A stretch of 64,000 nucleotides of DNA from Pedobacter helvus (GTDB taxonomy: Bacteria > Bacteroidota > Bacteroidia > Sphingobacteriales > Sphingobacteriaceae): positions 186,001-250,000 of the forward strand of contig NZ_SRMP01000004.1 of the NCBI RefSeq assembly GCF_005925325.1. Reading direction: 5' to 3'. A model generated the notes under the pieces. It was not told the DNA's origin, made no database searches, and saw only the letters and a program-made list of their open reading frames with translations. Shown here one piece after another: positions 40,816 to 48,775 of the stretch (its first letter is position 1; every line of letters starts with the position of its first letter). Both the position numbers and the translations under genes were made by a program.

Positions 40816-42359
40816 TACTTTGTTAATAATATATATATTGTCCTTAAGCTAGTGATAATTACGATAATTCCTACCATAATCATGATGGTTTTAGCATTCA
40901 ATCGCTTGGTTAACAGAGCACCAAAAGGTGCGGCAATACAACCGCCTAAAATTAAACCCACGATAATTTGCCAATGCACTAAACCGATCATCATGATGAA
41001 CGTTAAAGAACTCGCTAAGGTTACAAAGAACTCAGTTAAGTTTACCGAGCCGATGGTGTAACGCGGATGTCCGCCTCTAGCTATTAAAGTAGAAGTTACG
41101 ATGGGTCCCCAACCACCACCACCAATTGAATCTAAAAAAGCACCTATAAATGCCAGCGGACCAATCTTCTTCAAAGGTTTAGTTTTTTTGTGCTTAGCAA
41201 TGGCTTTCAATAAAATTTTAACCCCTAAAAATAAAGTGTACGCAGAAACGATAGGTTTAATAATATGCCCATAGTTTTCCAATGATGATAAAATGTAGGC
41301 ACCCGTAATTGCCCCTATAATCCCTGGTAACAACAATTTCTTAAAAAGCTTAGTACGAACATTACCAAAACGCAAGTGCATTAAACCAGAAACACCGCTA
41401 GTAAAAATCTCAGATGCATGTACGCTGGCACTTGCCGCTGCCGGACTTACGCCGAAAGACAGTAAAAATGTGGTAGCACTTACACCGTAGGCCATCCCCA
41501 AAGCACCGTCAACTAATTGCGCTAAAAATCCTCCTAATATAAAATAAAGAATAGTGCTATCTACCTGATCTGCCAATCCTATAGCTACATCGCCCAGTTT
41601 TGCAAATGGAATAAAGGACAAAAAGATATGACCTACCACCATTGTTGCCAATACCGAAAGTACCCAAATGATAACTTTCTTGGTATTGAACTTATTTTCT
41701 TTTTCAAGAAAAGTAGCTGTAATACCGTTTAGCACTCTTACTTTATGCTTAATATCACCATTTAGGTTGTTACGGATTTGATTTAATTGCTCAATAGAAT
41801 GATCTATTTCTTGTGGAATGGCTTTGTCTAAAATCTCCTTCAATCGCTTTGCCATGGTTGGCGATTTACCATTGGTAGAAATGGCAATTTTCAAATCGCC
41901 TTTTTGCACGATTGAACCCAAATAAAAATCGCAGAGTTCTGGCTTATCGGCAACATTAATTAACAACCCCCTTTGATGTGCTAAGGCTCTTAATTCTACA
42001 TTGAAATCGTTATCGTTAGTTGCAGCAAATACAACATCTACCTCTTGTAAATCATCCGCAGAAAAAGCCTTTTGTTTGATGATGACATTAGGATTTGAAA
42101 GTGCAATTTCCGCAACAGCTGCATTTACTTCTTTAGCCACAATGGTAACTTGTGCAGCAGTACTATTGTTTACGATAGCATTCAGCTTTTCTAAACCGAC
42201 CTCGCCTGCACCAATTAACAAAGTGCGCAGCTCGTTTAGCTTAATAAAAGCCGGAAACAGCTGGTTGCCCTTCACGCTCTCAACGTTATTAACGCTTTCA
42301 TCGCCCGTTGGCAAAACCTCTGCTATATTTTTATTAGGAGATGGCTGCATACTTCGCAA
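40815..42359 (-). CDS. Fusion: precorrin-2 dehydrogenase/ferrochelatase (Met8/CysG-N) plus TauE/SafE permease
   Basis: A 514-residue two-part protein. Residues about 33-220 are a siroheme synthase N-terminal domain: LFPAFIKLNELRTLLIGAGEVGLEK (Rossmann GxGxxG), VAATNDNDFN, LINVADKPELCDFYLGSIV and ISTNGKSPTMAKRLKE. Residues about 230-510 are a TauE/SafE permease with around eight helices, two repeats and DGALGMAYGVSATTFLLSFG. It may both make siroheme and carry a sulfur oxyanion, beside sulfite reductase. The order cobA-fusion-cysH supports it. Whether it is one polypeptide in the cell is unproved; no stop or frameshift is seen. Confidence 0.9.
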   Translation of the reverse strand: MRSMQPSPNKNIAEVLPTGDESVNNVESVKGNQLFPAFIKLNELRTLLIGAGEVGLEKLNAIVNNSTAAQVTIVAKEVNAAVAEIALSNPNVIIKQKAFSADDLQEVDVVFAATNDNDFNVELRALAHQRGLLINVADKPELCDFYLGSIVQKGDLKIAISTNGKSPTMAKRLKEILDKAIPQEIDHSIEQLNQIRNNLNGDIKHKVRVLNGITATFLEKENKFNTKKVIIWVLSVLATMVVGHIFLSFIPFAKLGDVAIGLADQVDSTILYFILGGFLAQLVDGALGMAYGVSATTFLLSFGVSPAAASASVHASEIFTSGVSGLMHLRFGNVRTKLFKKLLLPGIIGAITGAYILSSLENYGHIIKPIVSAYTLFLGVKILLKAIAKHKKTKPLKKIGPLAFIGAFLDSIGGGGWGPIVTSTLIARGGHPRYTIGSVNLTEFFVTLASSLTFIMMIGLVHWQIIVGLILGGCIAAPFGALLTKRLNAKTIMIMVGIIVIITSLRTIYILLTK

Positions 42360-43101
42360 TTACGTTTTTAAAGGATGGATGTAACGAGACTACTTCACCG
42401 AAAATCAGCAAAGCTGGTGCCTCGATTTTCTCTTCTTGAACTTTGGCTACAATGTTATCCACAGTTGAAATTACCAATTTTTCGGTTTCTGTAGAACCAT
42501 TTTGTACCACAGCAGCTGGCAATTGTGTTTTTCCTGCTGCTTTAAAAACTGCTACAATTTTTGATAGTTGTTTCAAGCCCATTAGAATTACAACAGTAGC
42601 ATTTGAGTTTGCTGCTTGATAAATGTCGTCAGAAATTTGGCCGTTGGTTGTAGTTCCTGTAATTACCCAAAAACTCTCGCTTAAACCTCGATGTGTAACT
42701 GGAATTTGTTGCAAACCTGGCACACCAATAGAACTAGAAATACCCGGAATAACCGACACGGGAATGCTGTAAGAAGCTGCAAAATCTAATTCTTCGTAAC
42801 CACGACCAAATACAAATGGATCTCCACCTTTTAATCTTACCACATGACCATAGTTCAATGCGTAATCTATCATGAGTTGGTTAATGGCATCTTGTGAATG
42901 TGAATGCTCACCTGAACGTTTCCCCACGTAAACTTTGATCGCTTGTGAAGGTGCGTGTTCCAACAAAGCTTCGTTAGTCAGTGCATCGTATAGCACTACA
43001 TCTGCAGCTTGCAAAGCTTTTACCCCTTTCAAAGTCAGCAAATCTGGGTCACCAGGACCAGCGCCTAATAATGTTACTCTTGGTTCTATATGTTTGTTCA
43101 T
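42334..43101 (-). CDS. cobA: Uroporphyrinogen-III C-methyltransferase
   Basis: The 255-residue SAM-dependent methylase is begun at 43101 (MNKHIEPRVTLLGAGPGDPD); an upstream in-frame start at 43173 would add a 24-residue tail unlike the family. The family motifs are present: LLGAGPGDPDLLTLKG, VVLYDAL, VRLKGGDPFVFGRGYEE and PVTHRGLSESF. It makes precorrin-2, which the next gene's Met8 domain would turn into siroheme for the sulfite reductase. The end overlaps that gene by 26 bp. Confidence 0.95.
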   Translation of the reverse strand: MNKHIEPRVTLLGAGPGDPDLLTLKGVKALQAADVVLYDALTNEALLEHAPSQAIKVYVGKRSGEHSHSQDAINQLMIDYALNYGHVVRLKGGDPFVFGRGYEELDFAASYSIPVSVIPGISSSIGVPGLQQIPVTHRGLSESFWVITGTTTNGQISDDIYQAANSNATVVILMGLKQLSKIVAVFKAAGKTQLPAAVVQNGSTETEKLVISTVDNIVAKVQEEKIEAPALLIFGEVVSLHPSFKNVIAKYAAIS

Positions 43102-43108
43102 GTCTTTT

Positions 43109-43198
43109 AAAATTTTGAATAAGTGAATGATTAAATGAGAAAATGAACCTTTTGCAATTCGATATTTACTCAATTTATCATTTTCTCAGTTAGTCATT
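43109..43198. repeat. Inverted repeat between sulfite reductase and cobA
   Basis: The left arm has GAATAAGTGAATGATTAAAT and the right arm TTTATCATTTTCTCAGTTAG. They fold on each other over about 90 bp. The pattern is similar to the repeat at 6363-6447 after purB. Confidence 0.5.
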
Positions 43199-43199
43199 A

Positions 43200-45290
43200 C
43201 TAGTTCGCTAATACAGTCCGCTTTGCTTTAATGCTGTTTAAAAATTCCTCCGCTTGTGCGTAGTAAGCTTTAGCAAATTCTTGAGATGGTTCGTTTTTGT
43301 TGATTTGAAACACCAAATCAGCGAAGCTTTGACCTAAACTAAATTCGTCAGTTGCTACATAATGAGTATCAAATTCTTTGATTACACCCGCTTGTGTGCT
43401 CGCATTTATGCCTTTATCCAACAACAAAGATTTAGCTGCATTTACCATAGCTGCATACGTGTGATAAATCGCATCCGCATAAGCAGCGTTATTTAGCGAT
43501 GCCGTAGCCCAAGCAAACTTCTCATCAGCTTCTAGCAATAAAGTAGCTACCAAATCAATCACTACGCCAGCACACTCACCTACACCAATGGCAGTTACGA
43601 AAGTTTCTTCATGTCCCCAATCCACAAATTCTTCCGTTTTTAAATTGGTTAAATCTGCCAAGGGCTTTAATAATTGATAAAAGTAATCTTTACCTTTTCT
43701 ATCATAATATTGATGGAAAGTTTCTTCTACTAGGTTGTTTTCTTTAAAATCGTTCAACAAATAGTGCAACACACTCGTAGCACGTTTCGAAGGCACTTTG
43801 ATTACACGTTCTGCCACGCGGCCGTAGCCATTGCCAACCGTTCCTCCACCTAACATTACTTGCACAGCAGGTACTACTTTTCCTTCGGCTTTTAACGAAC
43901 TTCCGTGGAAACCAATTTCCGCCAAACCATGCTGACCGCAAGAGTTCATACATCCACTAATCTTAATATTTAAGTTTTTTTCGTAGATGAATTCTGGAAA
44001 ATCGTGGTAAATCACGTCTTCCAAAACTTCTGCCAAAGTCATACTGTTAGAGATACCCAGATTGCAGGTATCTGTACCCGGGCAAGTTGTAATATCTGCT
44101 AAACTATCAAAACCTAAAGCTGTAAAACCTAACTCATTTAAGGCCACATACAATGATGGAAGTGCTTCTTTTCTAACGAATTTTAACAATAAACCTTGAT
44201 TTTGCGTAATCCTAATTTCATCAGCGATGTGAGGTCTAACCGCTTCTACAAACGCTCTTGCTTTATCGGTTTTAATATCACCAATGGTTACTTTTACGTA
44301 AACTCCAAAGAATCCTTCTTGTTTTTGCTCAACTACATTAGTGGCTAACCAATGTTTGTAGTGCGTTTCGTTTTCTATTGCAACCTTTTCATAATCTTTT
44401 ACAGGCTGAGGTTCTGGTTGCAGAACGGTATTTAAATCAATTTTAAAGGTCTTTACCTTAATCGCAGTACGCTCCTCGGCCACTAACTTCAAAACTTCTT
44501 CTAATCCAAGTTTTTGAACCAAGTACTTTAAACGAGCTTTATTTCTATTATTTCGTTCGCCATACCTATCGAAAACACGTAACACCGCTTCTGTAAACGG
44601 AATTAACTGATCTTCTGGCAAGAAATCATGTACGGCACTCGCTAAAAATGGTTGCGCACCCAATCCACCAGCAAACATCACTTTAAAACCTCGCTCACCT
44701 TTTTCATTGATTTTAGGGATGAAACCTAAATCTTGGATATAGCTATAGGCAGTATCTTTATCACTCGAAGAGAAAGAGATCTTGATTTTTCGACCCATTT
44801 CCTGACAGATCGGGTTACGCAGAAAATAAGCGAAAACTGCCTGAGCATAAGGAGAAACATCAAATGGTTCGTCTTTATCTATGCCCGAATTTGGCGACGC
44901 GGTTACGTTACGTACGGTGTTACCACAAGCCTCACGCAAAGTAATATCATCACGTTCCAATTCTGCCCAAAGCTCCGGTGTTCTGTCTAAACTCACGTAG
45001 TGGATTTGAATATCCTGACGAGTAGTTAAGTGCAGATTTCCACTTCCGTATTCATCAGCTATGTCGGCAATACGCAATAATTGCTTAAAGGTAACTTTAC
45101 CGAAAGGCAGTTTAATACGCACCATTTGTACACCGGGTTGGCGTTGACCATAAACACCACGAGCTAAACGCAGACTTCTGAATTTTTCTTCGTGTATCGT
45201 ACCATCACGGAAGGCTTTAATTTTACGTTCAAGATCAATAATATCTTGTTCTACAATTGGGTTTTCAAGTTCTGTTCTAAAACTTTGCAT
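43200..45290 (-). CDS. Siroheme [4Fe-4S] sulfite (or nitrite) reductase with C-terminal extension
   Basis: A 696-residue enzyme. Residues about 20-540 are the duplicated nitrite/sulfite reductase fold. Siroheme/[4Fe-4S] ligand cysteines are in CPGTDTCNLG (about 402-411) and GCMNSCGQHG (about 446-455). The C-terminal 150 residues (about 545-692) are helical and resemble the HEPN-type extension of some Bacteroidota sulfite reductases. It is the first gene of the sulfate reduction operon, so six-electron reduction of sulfite to sulfide is most likely. It has no flavin domain; the electron donor is presumably ferredoxin or an unlinked flavoprotein. Confidence 0.92.
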   Translation of the reverse strand: MQSFRTELENPIVEQDIIDLERKIKAFRDGTIHEEKFRSLRLARGVYGQRQPGVQMVRIKLPFGKVTFKQLLRIADIADEYGSGNLHLTTRQDIQIHYVSLDRTPELWAELERDDITLREACGNTVRNVTASPNSGIDKDEPFDVSPYAQAVFAYFLRNPICQEMGRKIKISFSSSDKDTAYSYIQDLGFIPKINEKGERGFKVMFAGGLGAQPFLASAVHDFLPEDQLIPFTEAVLRVFDRYGERNNRNKARLKYLVQKLGLEEVLKLVAEERTAIKVKTFKIDLNTVLQPEPQPVKDYEKVAIENETHYKHWLATNVVEQKQEGFFGVYVKVTIGDIKTDKARAFVEAVRPHIADEIRITQNQGLLLKFVRKEALPSLYVALNELGFTALGFDSLADITTCPGTDTCNLGISNSMTLAEVLEDVIYHDFPEFIYEKNLNIKISGCMNSCGQHGLAEIGFHGSSLKAEGKVVPAVQVMLGGGTVGNGYGRVAERVIKVPSKRATSVLHYLLNDFKENNLVEETFHQYYDRKGKDYFYQLLKPLADLTNLKTEEFVDWGHEETFVTAIGVGECAGVVIDLVATLLLEADEKFAWATASLNNAAYADAIYHTYAAMVNAAKSLLLDKGINASTQAGVIKEFDTHYVATDEFSLGQSFADLVFQINKNEPSQEFAKAYYAQAEEFLNSIKAKRTVLAN

Positions 45291-45313
45291 TGGTTGTTGG
45301 TTGTGCTTTATTC

Positions 45314-45342
45314 AAAAAATGCTTCTCTTGAGGGAGAAGCAT
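45314..45342 (-). terminator. Intrinsic terminator in the leader of the sulfite reductase operon
   Basis: On the minus strand ATGCTTCTC-CCTCAA-GAGAAGCAT is a perfect 9-bp stem followed by TTTTTT, and it lies 24 bp before the sulfite reductase ATG. It is downstream of the candidate promoter at 45437 and the leader ORF at 45384. Standing between promoter and gene, it can only be an attenuator or a strong leader structure. Confidence 0.75.
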
Positions 45343-45383
45343 CCATGTTCAATTTATTAAAATTATATATGTATACGCTCCTT

Positions 45384-45425
45384 TTACCTTGTGCTATAAC
45401 AGTGGTTCATGGTTGATTGTGGCAT
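45384..45425 (-). CDS. Possible 13-residue Cys-containing leader peptide of the cys operon
   Basis: The ORF reads MPQSTMNHCYSTR and ends at TAA; a second in-frame ATG gives MNHCYSTR. It is 41 bp upstream of the intrinsic terminator and begins about 5 bases after the expected transcription start. A Cys codon in a leader before a terminator in a cysteine-biosynthesis operon suggests ribosome-mediated attenuation. Only one Cys codon is present, so this is a proposal. Confidence 0.4.
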   Translation of the reverse strand: MPQSTMNHCYSTR

Positions 45426-45436
45426 CAGACAGTATA

Positions 45437-45468
45437 CAAAAGTAAATTTCATCTGTCAAATATATAAA
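45437..45468 (-). promoter_or_regulatory. Promoter and possible operator of the sulfate assimilation operon
   Basis: On the minus strand TTTA (45468-45465) is followed after 20 bp by TACTTTTG (45444-45437), close to TTTG-N19-TAnnTTTG. AT-rich sequence TATATACTTTATATATTTGA surrounds the -33 box and could be the Rrf2-family regulator's site. The rest of 45469-45622 has no gene. Confidence 0.5.
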
Positions 45469-45622
45469 GTATATAGGAATAGTAGTAATTATTTTAAAGT
45501 TTTATTAATTTTGAGCAAGGCACACTCAAATATTGAAAGGACTTACAATCGGCCTAAAACCATTTCAAAACCCTGAAAAACAAAAGAAAAGCAGCTAAAG
45601 CGCTAGCTTATTTAGAATGATT

Positions 45623-46060
45623 TTAAATTTCTATCTTGAGATTATCTTCCCTTGCAATTACATCTGCAATGCTCGTTTCTCCTAAAATTTTGAGTGTAGC
45701 GTCGCGTACATCGATAAATGCACTTCTAATACCGCAAGTAACCTCATCTTTACACTCATCACATTTGTGATAGAAGTTTAAACTTGCGCATGGAAGCATT
45801 GCAACAGGCCCATCAGTTAAACGTAAAATCTGCACTAGATAGATATCTTCTGGCTTCTTATTTAGGCTATAACCACCTCCAGCCCCCTTTTTACTATAAA
45901 GGAAACCAGCGTTTCTTAGGTCTAGAAGAATTTGCTCTAAAAATTTCTTAGGGATGCGCTCTTCCTCTGCAATTTTGGAGATTTGCATAGGAGGCATGTC
46001 TAGATTTTTACCTAACGCAACTAGCGCTTTAATGGCGTATTTTGTCTTTTTAGAAAGCAT
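45623..46060 (-). CDS. Rrf2-family transcriptional regulator, likely of the cys operon
   Basis: The 145-residue winged helix protein has MLSKKTKYAIKALVAL, then EERIPKKFLEQILLDLRNAGFL (recognition helix region about 30-52) and a G-rich wing KGAGGGYSL. The cysteines C-A-S-L-N-F-Y-H-K-C-D-E-C with a later C (about 93-110) could bind an Fe-S cluster, or sense thiols like CymR/CysR. It lies upstream of and on the same strand as the sulfite reductase operon, so a role in sulfur control is likely. A TAnnTTTG box, TACATTTG, lies just upstream (46074-46067). Confidence 0.9.
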   Translation of the reverse strand: MLSKKTKYAIKALVALGKNLDMPPMQISKIAEEERIPKKFLEQILLDLRNAGFLYSKKGAGGGYSLNKKPEDIYLVQILRLTDGPVAMLPCASLNFYHKCDECKDEVTCGIRSAFIDVRDATLKILGETSIADVIAREDNLKIEI

Positions 46061-46097
46061 ACGTTACAAATGTATGAAATATTGTTGGATTGTTAGA

Positions 46098-46112
46098 TGT
46101 TGGTTAACTGTT
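46098..46112. repeat. TGTTGGTTAACTGTT interspersed motif, copy 3
   Basis: An exact copy of the 15-mer seen at 12232-12246 and 17352-17366, in the 227-bp space between vsr and the Rrf2 gene. ATTGTTGGATTGTT units precede it. The rest of the gap holds no gene. Confidence 0.6.
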
Positions 46113-46287
46113 GAAACTGGTTTATTGATGAGCTGTGGATTGTTTACTCGACTGAAACCAATAATGATTGGTCCTGGAGATATTTGGTAATTGGAAGCTT
46201 AATTATTTGATTATTGTATTTTGATGATTGTGATTTATTTAAAGGTTGATTACTTGTACCTGATACCTATCCCCTAGCCATTAACCC

Positions 46288-46794
46288 CTAATATCTCTCC
46301 GGTATCCTACCCTTTTTTGCTGCTTCAATATACAATTTAATTTGATTTACGCAGGCATCGAGATTTTGTTTGACTTCATGTTCCCAAAAGCGCATCACTA
46401 CGTAACCCATTGTCTGCAAACCGAGATTTACAAATTGATCACGCTGCATATTACGTTCTATCTTCGGTATCCAAAAAGCCTGATTGGTTTTGGGTTTACG
46501 CTTTTGCCATTCAAAGCCATGCCAAAAATCGCCATCAATAAATATAGCGAGTTGATATTTTTCTATTACTAAATCTGGCCTACCTAATAAATCTTTCCGA
46601 TGAATTCTGAATCTAATATTTTCTTTCCAAAGTGCTTTTCTAAGTAGTAATTCGGGTTTGCTATTGCTACCCTTAATTTTTGCCATAGTTCTACTGCGCT
46701 GCTTAGTCGTATAAAAACCAGCACTTTCTTCAAAACGCGGAACCCTAATCGCATTTTCTTCTACTGGCAAATAAAACTTAGGCTTTTTTTTCAT
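46288..46794 (-). CDS. vsr: Very short patch repair endonuclease (Vsr-like)
   Basis: A 168-residue protein with the Vsr pattern: TTKQRSRTMAKIKGSNSKPELLLRKALW near the N-terminus and GRPDLVI (catalytic Asp), IFIDGDFWHGFEW (about 88-100). It ends with VVMRFWEHEVKQNLDAC. Vsr nicks T:G mismatches left by deamination of 5-methylcytosine. The usual Dcm-type cytosine methylase partner is absent from the flanks, which is unusual. The gene is monocistronic and divergent from the LytS-like kinase. Confidence 0.92.
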   Translation of the reverse strand: MKKKPKFYLPVEENAIRVPRFEESAGFYTTKQRSRTMAKIKGSNSKPELLLRKALWKENIRFRIHRKDLLGRPDLVIEKYQLAIFIDGDFWHGFEWQKRKPKTNQAFWIPKIERNMQRDQFVNLGLQTMGYVVMRFWEHEVKQNLDACVNQIKLYIEAAKKGRIPERY

Positions 46795-46970
46795 CGCTCT
46801 TCGAAATTACACTTAATACAAATACCAACGATCGTTGTTTTCACACTTTTGAACCAATGTTAAATGCAGCTCATCATCTTTCAAAATCAAGGTATTTTAA
46901 GTTTATTCATATTTACAGATGTTTCATCGCTACTAAATTAATTTGATATTGTATTTTTACTTAAACAAAG

Positions 46971-48035
46971 ATGCCAACGTTAAACAAATTACTCGAAAAT
47001 AAACTCGTTAAACACAACCTAAAATATACCGCGGTTGGTATTGCTGTTGGCGTATGTATTAGTTTAATGATTGCTGTGGTTAGCAGTAACGGAATTTCAA
47101 TACGTCAAATCTTTTTTAATATCCTCTTCAGCCTTTTCATCAGTTTGGGCATCTCGAACATCTTTTCATTTTTTCAGAAGTACAGTTACAAGTTTACCCG
47201 TCATTTTTGGCAGTTCATTTTGCTCTACTATGCTTGCAATTTGCTCGGAATGATCATTGGCATTGAAATCTGCTACTTAATTATTTCCTTTTTTTTAGAC
47301 ATTCCTTTTGAACCTTTTAACCACACAAAGGATTATAAATCTATAGGAGTAATTGTACTGATTGTTGGCACTATTATGCTGCTTTACCATTTGCAACAAC
47401 GCAATGCGGAAAATGCGCTAAAAGCAAAGGAGGCAGACTTAATTAGGATCAACCAACTTAAAACACAAGCAGAATTGCAGGCATTGCAATCAAAAATAAA
47501 CCCACATTTTTTATACAACGCTTTAAATGCCATCACTAGCTTAATACATGAAGATCCAGACAAAGCGGAAGACATGACCATTAAGCTTTCTAAATTATTT
47601 AGATATAGTATTAACTCGCAGCAAGAAAATTACTGTAGTTTAAAAGAAGAAATCGATATACTGAATACATATTTAGCTATCGAAAAAGTGAGATTTGGCG
47701 ACAGAATCAACTTCGATATCCAAACAGATGAGGTTTTGGATCATGTACAATTCCCTCGTTTTCTATTACAACCTTTGGTAGAAAACGCATTAAAACATGG
47801 CTTGAAAGATACTTATGAGCATGGAGTATTAGCCGTTAAAGTTCGTAAAACAGAGAAAAACATCAATATTTTGGTAATAGACAATGGTGTACCTTTTCCT
47901 GATGAACTTATTGCCGGATATGGTTTACAAAGTACTTTTGATAAATTGAAACTTTTGTACCCGAGCCAACACGAGATTGAAATGATTAACCAACCTATCA
48001 AACAAATTAAAATCACTATTCCTTTAAGCGCATGA
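46971..48035 (+). CDS. LytS/YehU-type sensor histidine kinase
   Basis: The 354-residue kinase has about four membrane helices (20-40, 48-66, 80-110, 126-142), a coiled coil (142-172) and the His_kinase motif LQSKINPHFLYNALN with His179. The ATPase region has PLVENALKHG (about 260-270) and a GYGL-like loop (about 310). It lacks a separate sensory domain. It overlaps the LytTR regulator gene by 4 bp (ATGA), so they form one two-component system. Confidence 0.94.
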   Translation: MPTLNKLLENKLVKHNLKYTAVGIAVGVCISLMIAVVSSNGISIRQIFFNILFSLFISLGISNIFSFFQKYSYKFTRHFWQFILLYYACNLLGMIIGIEICYLIISFFLDIPFEPFNHTKDYKSIGVIVLIVGTIMLLYHLQQRNAENALKAKEADLIRINQLKTQAELQALQSKINPHFLYNALNAITSLIHEDPDKAEDMTIKLSKLFRYSINSQQENYCSLKEEIDILNTYLAIEKVRFGDRINFDIQTDEVLDHVQFPRFLLQPLVENALKHGLKDTYEHGVLAVKVRKTEKNINILVIDNGVPFPDELIAGYGLQSTFDKLKLLYPSQHEIEMINQPIKQIKITIPLSA

Positions 48036-48775
48036 CCTGGAAAACCATCATTATTGAAGACGAACAACTGGCTAGACAAAGACTAAAGAGGCTACTTGCT
48101 AATTATGCTGAAGTAGAAATTATTGCAGAAGCTGAGAATGGTGCACAAGGTTTAGAGCTCATCAACCAACACCAGCCTGATCTGATATTTCTAGATATCG
48201 AAATGCCAATATTAAATGGTTTTGAGATGTTGGCAAAGTTGAAAGAAAATCTGCCCAAAGTGGTTTTTACGACCGCTTACGACCAATATGCCATTAAAGC
48301 TTTTGAGGAGGGGTCTATTGATTATCTACTTAAACCTATTGAATTAGAGAGGTTGGATAAAACCATTGCCAAACTAAAACAGACTAATTTGGCCAAACCT
48401 GCTATTGCAATTGAAGATTTGCTACTCCAAATTAAAGGAAAAACCACCTCAAAAACGCTTACCGTAAAACTGGGCGATAGAATTTTATTAATTAAGTTTG
48501 AAGACATTGTGCATATCCAAGCGGAGGATAAGTATGTTTTTCTACACGCAACCGATGGCAAAAAACACCTAACTGATTATACACTGTCAACGTTAGAAGA
48601 CAAATTACCAGAAGACTTTCTTCGTATTCACCGTAGTGACATCATCAATACCAATCATATTACAGAAATTAGGAGAGGTTTTAATGGAGCTTTGATTTTT
48701 GTAATGAGCAATGGCTCAAAAGTATCTTCTAGTAGATCGAACAGTGAAAGTTTACGTGCAAGGTTTGAGATTTAA
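48032..48775 (+). CDS. LytTR-type response regulator
   Basis: The 247-residue regulator has a receiver with phospho-acceptor Asp55 (IFLDIEMP) and Lys in LLKPIE (about 105-110). A LytTR DNA-binding domain follows (about 140-245, LTVKLGDRILLIKFEDIVHI then FLRIHRSDIINTNHI and SRSNSESLRARF). Partner of the preceding kinase. Its stop codon touches the stop of the convergent helicase gene with no gap and no terminator. Confidence 0.95.
   Translation: MTWKTIIIEDEQLARQRLKRLLANYAEVEIIAEAENGAQGLELINQHQPDLIFLDIEMPILNGFEMLAKLKENLPKVVFTTAYDQYAIKAFEEGSIDYLLKPIELERLDKTIAKLKQTNLAKPAIAIEDLLLQIKGKTTSKTLTVKLGDRILLIKFEDIVHIQAEDKYVFLHATDGKKHLTDYTLSTLEDKLPEDFLRIHRSDIINTNHITEIRRGFNGALIFVMSNGSKVSSSRSNSESLRARFEI

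Noticed and set aside
43200..45290. HEPN-type extension taken as a defence nuclease
   Set aside because: It is fused to a siroheme reductase in a biosynthetic operon; no RNase motif could be confirmed by eye.
45192..45416. 74-codon ORF on the plus strand in the cys leader
   Set aside because: It is opposite the sulfite reductase start and its leader, has no promoter of its own, and its sequence shows no protein-like pattern.
45290..45623. SAM or other known riboswitch in the cys leader
   Set aside because: No known riboswitch core was recognised; the leader holds only the mini-ORF and the terminator hairpin.
12232..46112. Interspersed short repeats considered as a CRISPR array
   Set aside because: Copies are tens of kilobases apart, without regular spacers, and no cas genes are present.
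46288..46794. Restriction-modification system around vsr
   Set aside because: No methylase, endonuclease or specificity gene is near; Vsr alone is a repair enzyme.
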